Both the position numbers and the translations under genes were made by a program. This document shows, piece by piece, positions 21,275-31,669 of a stretch of DNA of 64,000 nucleotides. Below the pieces are notes generated by a model. That model saw only the letters and a program-made list of their open reading frames with translations, was not told where the DNA came from and made no database searches. The stretch's first letter is position 1. Each line of letters opens with the position of its first letter. Source of the stretch: Bufo bufo (lineage: Eukaryota > Chordata > Amphibia > Anura > Bufonidae); NCBI RefSeq assembly GCF_905171765.1, contig NC_053391.1:190598559-190662558 (forward strand), in the 5' to 3' direction.

Positions 21275-24200
21275 ATGACTAATAATAGAGTGATGATATG
21301 GAATGTGCGTGGACTGGCTGATAGAATGAAACGGGTAGTGGTTTTTGATTTGATTATTCGTCACCTTCCTGCAATAGTGGCCCTACTGGAAACGCACGCT
21401 ACACCTGTTATCCCAGAATATTTAATAAAAAGATGGGCAGGGCATCAGTTCCACTCCGGCTTCTCGTCATACTCCCGAGGGATAAGTGTGTATGTACACC
21501 AAAGCATTGACTTTATCCTATTAGATCAGTTGATCGATAGAGATGATAGATTTATCTTCCTCTACGCCCAATGGAACGGTAGAAAGTGTATCCTTGCTTT
21601 CTTGTACATCCCGCCACCTTTTGCAATGACAGTCCTAAATCAGCTGACGGTTTTTATGTATAATAAGGAGCGGTCTCCGGTATTGTTATGTGGCGACTTT
21701 AACTGCGTGCTGGACCCGGCGCTGGATAGAATCTCAGCTGCGGGGAAAAGTGCGCAGGGAAAGCACGCCTTACTTCGAGGGTTTTGTGAGGAGACAGGAC
21801 TAATAGATGTCTGGCGATGGCTTTATGGTAACAAACAGGCGTTCTCGTGCTTTAGTAAAACATACAGTGCCATGTCCAGGATTGATATTGCCTTGGCCAA
21901 TGGCGAGATGCTCGATTCTATCCTAAAAATGACATACGAGATTCATGGCATCTCTGATCATTCACCGATTCTACTGGTGATGAAGACCGGGCAACAAGCT
22001 GGTATTAGTAGATCGTTCAGATTGAACGAGCACTGGCTAACCATATTAAACGACTCGGTAGGGATCGATAAAGAACTTATACAATTTTGGCAAGAGAACA
22101 TTGGTACAACACACGTTCACTATGTTTGGGATGCCATGAAGGCGTTTATTCGTGGGCTATATTTCTCTAGAATTAAAAAGAAAAAAAATGAATTCTTTGA
22201 GGAGCAAAAAAAGTTGGAAGCAAACATTGCATACTTGGAGGGTTGTATTCGAACACAGAATGACGTGAGCACACGCACCAAATTAAAAGCCGTTAAAGAC
22301 CACTATATAACTTTTATGAGGAAAAAAGCCCAGAATCAACTATTCTTTATGGGCTATAAGGATTTCTGTGAGGGTGGTACCTCTGGCAAGCTATTGGCTT
22401 CTATCATGGCGAATCAAAAACCCCCCCGAAAATTAGACAAATACTGACAGATGATGGGCGTCGTTTGGAAGGAGGAGTGGAGATGGAGGGAGAGTTTCTA
22501 AAATATTTTGGCAATTTATATTGCTCCGGTGCGGATGTTACAGGGACCAAGATAGACGACTTCCTAGATCAGATTGAGATTCCGGCGCTCGCGGATTCGG
22601 TCTCGGCCCCCTTGAGTGCCCCCGTTTCTTTGGATGAGCTACAGGCGGCTTTACAAGAGACCAGGGGCTCCTCGGCGCCCGGATCGGATGGGCTCCCGTT
22701 CGGCATATACAAGTGCCATGCGGGGGTGCTTCTGCCCGGGCTGCTGCAGGTTCTGAATGCATCTAGTAAATGTGGAAAGCTGCCCCCGTCTTTGACGGAG
22801 GCAACGGTTACCCTGATTCTTAAGAAGGGGAAAAATGGCAATAAAGTTGAGGATTATCGCCCTATATCGCTGCTTAATGCAGACTACAAAGTAATCGCTA
22901 AAGTCCTCTCTAACAGGTTAAAAAAAGTAATAACTGGCCTAGTCCACACAGATCAGACAGGGTTTATCCCCGGGCGACAGATCCAGACTAATATACGCCG
23001 GACCATCCTTAACATTCAGATTGGAGGGGGGGAGGACCGCTCCATCCTGTCTCTGGACGCCGCCAAGGCGTTTGATCGGGTGGAGTGGTCCTTCCTCTGG
23101 CGCGTCATGCATAGGATGAACTTGGGCCAGGAATTTATTGGATGGGTTAAATTGCTATATAGTGAAGCAACGGCCAGAATTAGGGTAAACGGGGTACTCA
23201 CCCCTGCCGTTTCCCTAATGCGGGGGACACGGCAGGGTTGCCCCCTCTCTCCGCTCCTCTTTTCAATCTTTATGGAACCCTTCGCCTGTAGGATACGGGC
23301 TGATCCTTGTATTTGGGGGGAGAGGGACGGACGATAAGATCTGTCTATATGCAGACGATGTATTGCTCTATTTGAATGATGGATGGAGAAGCGTCCCAGA
23401 TGTTATGCGGATAACAGAGGAATTTGGTAGAATTGCCGGATATGAGATAAACTGGGTAAAGTCTGTGCTCTTCGCCCTGAATCGGATGCCTCCACCTAAC
23501 GATCTCAGGGTCAGAATTATCGCTCCAACAGACCATTTAGACTACTTAGGGATAAAAATTAGCAATACCATCAGGGACTACAGTACATTAAATATCACCC
23601 CTTTAGTTGCGAAAATAAGGAAAAAAATAAGGGTTTGGCAGAAACTTCCACTCTCGCAGATTAATAGGATTGCGTTGATTAAAATGGTTCTGTTGCCTTG
23701 GATATTGTACACGGTTAGTTCCTGCCCCGCCTGGATTGAGGATAGTGTTTTCAATCTGATTGATCGATTGATAAATGACCTGATATGGGGCAGAAAAAGG
23801 GTCCGTATTAAGTTACAAATTTTGCGAATGGCGGCAGGTAATGGTGGCCTAGGCCTGCCCCATTTCCAAATTTATTACCTGTCTTCACAACTACAGTGGT
23901 GCATCAATACTGGGGATGGAGTATTATTATCCCATATTTCAGGGCCACTTCAACAGCATACACATAATATATTCAGTATACTGGAATCCGGGCTTCTCGA
24001 GCGTGTGGACTTTCCCTGCCCCATCGGGGCGGCGCTACAGAAGACCTGGAATAAAATTAAGGTGCTTATTCAGGCCCCTCAAGTGCTGGATTTTTCCCCG
24101 TTATGGGATAACCCGGCGTTAACTGAGTTCTCGACACTTAATGAAAATGAATATTGGACTCGAAGAGGTATTACGTTAGTCTCACATATATGCACAAAAG

Positions 24201-25039
24201 GGAAAATTAAATTAATAGGGGAACTGTTTCAACATACACCAATAACGGCATTAGAACACTATAGATATTATCAATTACAACATGCATTAGCATGCACGCT
24301 TAAAAAAATACCTTTGATAACAGTTATTCAGAGGTTTTTATCACTTTGCTATAATATAGTCGGGAATAAAGTTAAGATTTCACTAATATATAGGAGATTT
24401 ATTGAGGAATTAAGCACGGTTACTAAATTTAAAAGTGTAGATAAATGGAAGGCGGATATAGGGGAATGCAACCCTTGACAATGGCGGGAAATATATCAAA
24501 ATATCAAGAAGGCCTCCCTTTCACGACAACACCGGTTGACACAATTCAAAATAATACATCGTCTATACGTTACTCCGAGTCTTCTATCTAAAATGTATTG
24601 TAATAAGGGTCAGGAATTTAGTTGTTTGAAATGCTCTTTTGTCGCTGCCGGTTTTGTGCATATGCTGTGGGATTGCCCAGTTATTAAGATCTTTTGGGGT
24701 AGCATATTTCAGGAGATGGCGGTACGAAGTGGGAATAGCCCCCCCTTAACTATCGAAGTAGTCGTGCTAGGACTTCTCCCCCCTGAGTATAAAAAAAGAG
24801 CTACCAAAAATGAACAGATCTACTGGCTGAAGGGATTCCTGTTGGCTAAGGTAATGATTCTGCGACAATGGGTGAAAGATAGATCCCCAACAATAAAGGA
24901 ATGGCAAAGTTTAATGGCAAGAATAACTGACTTTGAGGACATGAAACGGCGTGGGGTGAGCTATCCTACAGAGACGGGAGCATTGAGAGGGGAAATGGCG
25001 AGAGGCAACGCCTTGATTGGAACTGATGACCACCCATGA
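21275..25039 (+). pseudogene. LINE ORF2: endonuclease and reverse transcriptase, three lesions
   Basis: About 1255 codons. The apurinic-type endonuclease (residues 1-235) shows LETHA, GDFNC and the terminal SDHSP. The reverse transcriptase follows with [44 protein letters not shown] and LYADDVLLY. Near the end is a C-x2-C-x8-H-x4-C knuckle (CLKC...H....C, about 24626-24678). Lesions: a one-base loss in the C run near 22418, a frameshift near 23320 just before the YADD box, and an in-frame TGA at 24476-24478. All other catalytic residues seen are intact. The protein nicks the target and copies the LINE RNA. It is related to, but distinct from, the ORF2 piece at 35.5-37.9 kb. Confidence 0.92.
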
Positions 25040-25054
25040 GTTGTGGCTATGCCC

Positions 25055-25095
<41 letters not shown>

Positions 25096-25512
25096 CTGCC
25101 AGATATTCTTAAACAATAAATACCATTATACCAGTCCACACCAAACAGGAATAGGATCTGATATGACGAAGTTTTGAGAATTGCCCAAGAGAGGGATATG
25201 AGCGCCCTGCCGCCCCTCGCGGCGGCCGCACCAGGTCAGGTATGCAGGGTGGGGGGAGGGGGAGGGGGAGGGGGGATGGGGGGTTGGGGGGGGGTGGGCC
25301 TTTGGGTTTTTGATATGTATGACAGAAAGTTGTTATTAATCCAGGGCAATCCTGGATATAGATGTTTTTGTATGTATATACGTTGTTTAGTACTGAAGCG
25401 ATATATCGCTTAAATGTACCTGTCATACGTGTTCATTCTCTATGATTAGATATTTGTTTTATACTGTCCCTTCTATGTAAGAAAAGCAATAAAGATATTT
25501 CTACAAAAAAAA
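25040..25512 (+). other. LINE 3' untranslated region
   Basis: Contains a (TAA)n microsatellite at 25057-25086 and a strongly G-rich stretch at 25244-25302 with many G runs, followed by AATAAAG at 25488 and the terminal A run. G-rich 3' untranslated tracts able to form G-quadruplexes are known in mammalian L1; here this is suggested only by the base runs. Confidence 0.7.
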
Positions 25513-25526
25513 ATAAAGGGCACATG
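25513..25526. repeat. Target-site duplication, right copy
   Basis: ATAAAGGGCACATG, identical to 18440-18453. Confidence 0.95.
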
Positions 25527-25607
25527 ACATCTTCTCAATTTTTTTCAAGGAAAACATTAAAATGAACAGACAAGTCATTGCAAACTTATTTACTCCATTT
25601 TTTTTAT

Positions 25608-27500
25608 TTAACCCCTTCCCACATTGTAATGTACATGTACGTGGGGGAATGTGGTGCCTTACCACATTCCCACGTGCATGTACGTGATGGGATCGGGCAG
25701 GTGCAGGAGCTGCACCCGCCCGATCCACAGCACGGGCCTGGCTGTTTCTGATAACCGGGCCCCTGCTGCTGTTGCCGGCATCACTGTATACGGCGATGCC
25801 GGACGGATTAAACCTCACATGCCGAGGTCAGCGCTCACTGCGGCAGCTGCGGGGTTTACAGAGGGAGGAGGCTCCCTCTGATTCCATCGGCCCCCCCGCG
25901 CTGCACTGGCAGGGGGCCGGTGGTTGCCATGGCAGCCCCGATGCCTTCCACAGGCTTAGGAGCCTGCCAGCTATGGAAGCCCAGGATATCCAGCCTACTG
26001 GATTAAAACAGGGATCAAACCCCCCAAAAAAATTTTGGGACAAAAAAAGAAAGTAAAAAAAAAATTACAAAAAATAAAGTTTTACAAAAATATTAAAAGG
26101 TTCAAGTAAAATAAAAAGCATCCTTTTCACAGAATAAAGTAAAAAAAATAATAAAAAATAGGGAAAACAAGAAAAGTAGGCATATTAGGCATCGCCGCGT
26201 CCGTATCGTCAGGCTCTATAAAAATATCACATGGCCTAACCCCTCAGGTGAACACCGTCAACATTTTTCAATAAAAACTGTGCTAAAAAACATTTTTTTG
26301 TCACCTTACATCACTAAAAGTGGAACACCAAGCAATCAAAAAAAATATGCCCCCGAGAATAGTACCAATCTAACCATGGAAGCCCCGATGCCTTCCACAG
26401 GCATCGGAGCCTGCCAGCTACGGAAGCCCAGGAGATCCAGCCTAAAGGGCTGGGTCTCCTAGGCAACTGTCAGTGTCTTACTGTGTAAGACGCTGACAGT
26501 GCAATTCAGCACAATACAGAATGTATTGTACTGGATTGAAACAGGGATCAAACCCCCAGAGTGGGACAAAAAATAAAGTGAAAAAAAAGTTACAGATGAA
26601 CACCGTAAGATGAACACCGTCAATTTTTTTAAATAAAAACTGTGCTAAAAAAGATTTTTTTTGTCACCTTACATCACTAAAAGTGGAACACCAAGCAATC
26701 AAAAAAGCATATGCCCCCGAGAATAGTACCAATCTAACCATCACCTCATCCCGCAAAAATTGAGCCCCTACCTAAGACAATCACCCTAAAAATAAAAAAA
26801 AACTATGGCTCTCAGACTATGGAGACACGAAAACATGATTTTTCTGTTTCAAAAATGATATTATTGTGTAAAACTTAAATAAATTTAAAAAAGTATGCAT
26901 ATTAGGTATTACCGCATCCGTAATGACCTGATCTATAAAAATATCACATGATCTAACCCCTCAGGTGAACACCATAAAAAATATAAGAAAATAAAAACGG
27001 TGTCAAAAAAACATTATTTGTCACCTTGACATCACAAAAAGTGTAATAGCAAGCAATCAAAAAGTCATACGCACCTCAAAATCATACCAATCAAACCGTC
27101 ATCTCATACCGCACAAAATTAGCTCCTACCTAAGACAATTACCCATAAAATAAAATAAACTATGGCTCTCAGAATATGGAGACACTAAAAAATGATTTAA
27201 GCTGTTATTGTGAAAAACTTAAATAAATAAATAAAAATTACACATATTAGGTATCACCACGTCCGTAAGAACCTGTTGTATAAAAATATCACATGACCTA
27301 ACCCCTCAGATGAACACTGTAAAAAAATAAAAATAAAAAGTGTGTCAAAAAATAAATTTTTTGACACCTGACATCACAAAAAGTGTAATACCAAGCAACC
27401 AAAAAGTCATATGCACCCTAAAATAGTACCAATCAAACGGTCATCTCATACCGAAAAAAAAGATCCCTTACATAAGACAGTCGCCCATGCATAGCCTGAC
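25608..27500 (+). repeat. Hairpin-rich dispersed repeat with 345-bp internal tandem units, copy 1
   Basis: Starts at TTAACCCCTTCCCAC. The first kilobase is a series of short hairpins (for example around CACGTACATG at 25632-25685 and GATCGGGCAGGTGC at 25690-25725). From 26180 on, imperfect tandem units of about 345 bp repeat the words CATATTAGG, AAAATATCACATG, CACCTTACATCAC and CCTAAGACAA. A segment near 26247-26376 recurs at 26598-26740. The inverse of these words occurs at 32600-33110, so copy 2 faces the other way. Non-coding; possibly a large non-autonomous TTAA-type (piggyBac-like) element. Confidence 0.6.
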
Positions 27501-27589
27501 TTTTATTAAGCAAGTGTCTGAACAGAATTTAAATTTACATCTAAAATAACAGGCTCAACACAGTACAGCAAGAAACATGAATTCAAAGG

Positions 27590-28210
27590 GAATGTAAGGC
27601 TGAGATCAAGTGGATTTATGAGTTATGAGAAAATGCCCTATGGTTTATATAAAATAAAAAAAATTGGGTTTAAACATATATTTTTTTTAATTGGTGATGT
27701 TAATCTACATTTTTTATTATTACTATAGTTAAAAAATCACCTAAACTCCTGCAGTTTTCACATTTGCCACAAAGCCTAATAATAGGTGTTACTTCATGGT
27801 CTGTACAGATAACTTTTCAGCTGTTATCTTATTATTACACAGGCAGGATTACGATGACAGATATCAACTATATAGATAACACAGGATCCACCATTCACAA
27901 TAGATGATTGTCAAAGCTTATCTACTCCTGCCTGACCTCTGCACAGGTCATAGAGCATGTCTAGAAAACTTCCATAAAAGTCAATGGCGTTTTCTCCAGT
28001 CGATTGTGTCTATGGCCCATAGTGTCTGCTGTAAAGCATATGTCTAAATGCTGTTAACAACAGCTCAGGCAAGATGGCCGACCCCATAACCATGCTCAGA
28101 AAAAAAATCTACAATCAGAAAAAAAAAAAAAAAGATTAGAAAAAAGGATATGTTTCACTATCTGGTTTAAACTGGCAGAAAGAAATTGTAGGTGAGTAAG
28201 GTGACCAATT
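27590..28210 (-). repeat. Diverged MITE, inverse relative of 17770-18335
   Basis: Shares inverted blocks with the T2-type MITE at 17770: ACCATTCACAATAG against CTATTGTGAATGGT, CAGGTCATAGAGCATG, and TGCTGTTAACAACAGC. Ends are degraded. An A run (about 28117-28133) is included. Non-coding. Confidence 0.6.
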
Positions 28211-28350
28211 CCCTTCCTGCTATAACTGTTGTATATTAGGCCACATGGTTCAGAGAAAGTAGGGACCTCTTAGAATATATTCTATTGGGATCTTGGCATC
28301 AATGTGACATGTAAAACATCTAAACTAGGAACTATTGGTTCAGCTTTCTA

Positions 28351-29932
28351 CACTGCTCAAAAAAATAAAGGGAACACTTAAACAACACAATGTAACTCCA
28401 AGTCAATCACACTTCTGTGAAATCAAACTGTCCACTTAGGAAGCAACACTGAGTGACAATTAATTTCACATGCTGTTGTGCAAATGGCATAGACAACAGG
28501 TGGAAATTATAGGCAATTAGCAAGACACCCCCAATAAAGGAGTGGTTCTGCAGGTGGTGACCACAGATAACTTCTCAGTTCCTATGCTTCCTGGCTGATG
28601 TTTTGGTCACTTTTGAATGCTGGCGGTGCTTTCACTCTAGTGGTAGCATGAGACGGAGTCTACAACCCACACAAGTGGCTCAGGTAGTGCAGCTTATCCA
28701 GGATGGCACATCAATGCGAGCTGTGGCAAGAAGGTTTGCTGTGTCTGTCAGCGTAGTGTCCAGAGCATGGAGGCGCTACCAGGAGACAGGCCAGTACATC
28801 AGGAGACGTGGAGGAGGCCGTAGGAGGGCAACAACCCAGCAGCAGGACCGCTACCTCCGCCTTTGTGCAAGGAGGAACAGGAGGAGCACTGCCAGAGCCC
28901 TGCAAAATGACCTCCAACAGGCCACAAATGTGCATGTGTCTGCTCAAACGGTCAGAAACAGACTCCATGAGGGTGATATGAGGGCCCGACGTCCACAGGT
29001 GGGGGTTGTGCCTACAGCCCAACACCGTGCAGGACGTTTGGCATTTGCCAGAGAACACCAATATTGGCAAATTCGCCACTGGCGCCCTGTGCTCTTCACA
29101 GATGAAAGCAGGTTCACACTGAGCACATGTGACAGACGTGTCAGAGTCTTGAGACGCCGTGGAGAACGTTCTGCTGCCTGCAACATCCTCCAGCATGACC
29201 GGTTTGGCACTGGGTCAGTAATGGTGTGGGGTGGCATTTCTTTGGAGGGCCGCACAGCCCTCCATGTGCTCGCCAGAGGTAGCCTGATTGCCATTAGGTA
29301 CCGAGATGAGATCCTCAGACCCCTTGTGAGACCATATGCTGGTGCGGTTGGCCCTGGGTTCCTCCTAATGCAAGACAATGCTAGACCTCATGTGGCTGGA
29401 GTGTGTCAGCAGTTCCTGCAAGACGAAGGAATTGATGCTATGGACTGGCCCGCCCGTTCCCCAGACCTGAATCCAATTGAGCACATCTGGGACATCATGT
29501 CTCGCTCTATCTACCAACGTCACGTTGCACCACAGACTGTCCAGGAGTTGGCAGATGCTTTAGTCCAGGTCTGGGAAGAGATCCCTCAGGAGACCGTCCG
29601 CCACCTCATCAGGAGCATGCACAGATGTTGTAGGGAGGTCATACAGGCACGTGGAGGCCACACACACTACTGAGCCTCATTTTGACTTGTTTTAAGGACA
29701 TTACATCAAAGTTGGATCAGCCTGTAGTGTGTTTTTCCACTTTAATTTTGAGGGTGACTCCAAATCCAGACCTCCATGGGTTGAAAAATTAGATTTCCAT
29801 TTTTTTATTTTTGTGTGATTTTGTTGTCAGCACATTCAACTATGTAAAGAACAAAGTATTTCAGAAGAATATTTAATTCATTCAGATCTAGGATGTGTTA
29901 TTTTTGTGTTCCCTTTATTTTTTTGAGCAGTG
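28351..29932 (+). mobile_element. Tc1/mariner DD34E transposon, intact (1582 bp)
   Basis: Terminal repeats CACTGCTCAAAAAAATAA and its inverse match over at least 27 bp. TA flanks both sides (28349-28350 and 29933-29934). It contains one open transposase gene with about 250 bp of leader and trailer. Both ends and the gene are intact, so it could be functional or only recently silenced. Only 14 bp separate its right end from the MITE at 29947. Confidence 0.95.
28603..29673 (+). CDS. Tc1 transposase, DD34E type, intact
   Basis: Cut-and-paste transposase of the Tc1 family. The frame opens at 28603 (356 residues). The ATG at 28648, giving 341 residues starting [12 protein letters not shown], is the more typical start because the homeodomain-like helix-turn-helix begins there. 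A basic GGGRRRA hinge separates the two DNA-binding subdomains (about residues 68-75). Catalytic residues counted from 28603: D167 (FTDESRF), D258 (MQDNARPH) and E293 (LNPIEHIW), with 34 residues between the last two. There are no stops. It is clearly a different lineage from the DD37E copies (Arg-rich, GC-richer). Confidence 0.94.
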   Translation: MVTFECWRCFHSSGSMRRSLQPTQVAQVVQLIQDGTSMRAVARRFAVSVSVVSRAWRRYQETGQYIRRRGGGRRRATTQQQDRYLRLCARRNRRSTARALQNDLQQATNVHVSAQTVRNRLHEGDMRARRPQVGVVPTAQHRAGRLAFAREHQYWQIRHWRPVLFTDESRFTLSTCDRRVRVLRRRGERSAACNILQHDRFGTGSVMVWGGISLEGRTALHVLARGSLIAIRYRDEILRPLVRPYAGAVGPGFLLMQDNARPHVAGVCQQFLQDEGIDAMDWPARSPDLNPIEHIWDIMSRSIYQRHVAPQTVQELADALVQVWEEIPQETVRHLIRSMHRCCREVIQARGGHTHY

Positions 29933-29946
29933 TACTTTGTCTATTA

Positions 29947-30714
29947 GGCCTCTTTCACACTTGCGTTGTTGGGATCCGGCATGCACTTCCGTTGCCGGAG
30001 GTGCCCGCCGGATCCGGAAAAACGCAAGTGTACTGAAAGCATTTGAAGACGGAACCGTCTTCCAAATGCTTTCAGTGTTACTATGGCACCCAGGACGCTA
30101 TTAAAGTCCTGGCTGCCATAGTAGGAGCAGGGAGCGGGGGAGCGGTATACTTACAGTCCGTGCGGCTCCCGGGGCGCTCCAGAATGACGTCAGAGCGCCC
30201 CATGCGCATGGATGACGTGATCCATTCGATCACGTGATCCATGCGCTTGGGGCGCCCTGACGTCACTCTGGAGCGCCCGGGGAGCCGCACGGACGGTAAG
30301 TATGCTGCTCCCCCGCTCCCCGCTACACTTTACCATGGCTGCCAGGACTTTAGCGTCCCGGCAGCCATGGTAACCACTCTGAAAAAGCTAAATGTCGGCT
30401 CCGGCAATGCGCCGAAACGACGTTTAGCTTAAGGCCAGATCCGGATCAATGCCTTCCAATGGGCATTAATTCCGGATCCGGCCTTGCGGCAAGTGTTCCG
30501 GATTTTTGGCCGGAGCAAAAAGCGCAGCATGCTGCGGTATTTTCTCCGGCCAATAAACGTTCCGTTCTGGAACTGAAGACATCCTGATGCATCCTGAACG
30601 GATTTCTCTCCATTCAGAATGCATTAGGATAATCCTGATCAGGATTCTTCCGGCATAGAGCCCCGACGACGGAACTCTATGCCGGAAGACAATAACGCAG
30701 GTGTGAAAGAGCCC
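29947..30714 (-). mobile_element. Fold-back MITE, Harbinger-like, copy 2 (768 bp)
   Basis: Ends GGCCTCTTTCACACTTGCG and the inverse of GGGCTCTTTCACACCTG. TTA stands on the left and TAA on the right, so the 3-bp duplication is imperfect. The central palindrome (about 30122-30325, arms near 90 bp, again with GACGTCA) and the ATGCCGGAAG side arms match copy 1 at 4173-4909 read in reverse. Confidence 0.75.
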
Positions 30715-30761
30715 TAACCCAACAGGATATAGTCTCAGCTTCAACATCAAATTGCTTTAGC

Positions 30762-31030
30762 CACCACTCCAATTAGGAATTCCACACCACACAGTATAGA
30801 ATTATAGAAAAATATATATCTTTATTAATACATCATCCATAATATTAAAAAGTTTATAACAGCAGCATGCATATACTATAAAAGGGGGCAGACTGGGAGG
30901 TGTAATCCAATTAAACTATCCCTCCATCGAACCAAGCGCAAACAGATTACGCATTTCCCTCTAACACATCACCTCCCCATTGCTCCCCAAGTGAAGTGCA
31001 AAGTGCCAGTCCCAATCATAAGGGGGGGTT
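30762..31030 (-). mobile_element. Retroposed 269-bp insert with an 18-bp TSD
   Basis: Flanked by a perfect 18-bp duplication ACATCAAATTGCTTTAGC (30744-30761 and 31031-31048). Read on the minus strand, the insert starts with a short C run, contains an AATAAAG, and ends in AATTCC...GGTGG without a poly(A) tail. A long duplication implies target-primed reverse transcription. The missing A tail points to a CR1/L2-, Penelope- or SINE-like tail, not L1. No coding content is visible, so it is a 5'-truncated copy. Confidence 0.7.
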
Positions 31031-31048
31031 ACATCAAATTGCTTTAGC

Positions 31049-31669
31049 TCAAGATTTTGTTATCGCTTACCCACTTAGTAAAATGTGTTAAAATGGATAA
31101 TTTTGTATGGTATAGCAGATCCAATGGCTCAATTTGTATATCACAATGAAATACTGCCAATAGAATGATATGGACAGGGAAGCTTGATGCGGACATATTG
31201 ACCACTGCTTCAACTATACAAATGCTAAATAAAATGAGTGGAAAATCCAGTAGCCTGTGTGGTAAGTCCTAAATATATTGCAATAAAAATTAAATGAAAA
31301 GTGATGTGCAACAATAAAGCACAAATGTGTGCAGGACCTGTAACTGATGAAAGGACTGGACATGCACACCTATCTGCGAGTCCTAAAGCCAGTGAGTAGA
31401 GTTGAAAGCAGTACAGAGGAATATTTATGAGCTGCTATATAAGTGTCTATGGTCTGTATTTGTTTGGAGGGGGGGGGGGGGGGTATTTAGGGTCTAGTCT
31501 GCGGTGTCTATGTGTTTAGAAGGTCTGATCTGGATTTAGTTCTAAAGGATTTAGCTTCAGATGGTTTGTGGCTTTAATCTAAGCATACATTATCCACAAA
31601 CATCCAGCCTAAATTAAGTTTCTGTGCATATATGGGGTGTTGTCTGCATTCTTGGTGTAGCTTAACTAC
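31049..31669. other. Unassigned DNA with a G run
   Basis: No gene. An uninterrupted G run lies at about 31470-31482. The rest is ordinary AT-rich intergenic sequence. Confidence 0.5.

Larger units (their letters stand above)
18454..25512 (+). mobile_element. Full-length L1/Tx1-type LINE (7.06 kb)
   Basis: A non-LTR retrotransposon that copies itself through RNA by target-primed reverse transcription. It is flanked by a perfect 14-bp target duplication ATAAAGGGCACATG (18440-18453 and 25513-25526). It ends with AATAAAG, a short gap and an A run (25503-25512). Order: GC-rich 5' untranslated region (1.64 kb), ORF1, 243-bp spacer, ORF2 (endonuclease, reverse transcriptase, zinc knuckle), and a 3' untranslated region with a TAA microsatellite and a long G-rich block. 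A precise duplication plus full length shows it is an unrearranged insertion. Three coding lesions in ORF2 make it inactive now. Confidence 0.95.

Noticed and set aside
30081..30432. Proteins shared between the MITEs at 4.4 and 30.2 kb
   Set aside because: Similarity reflects the shared non-coding palindrome; both strands give the same peptide.
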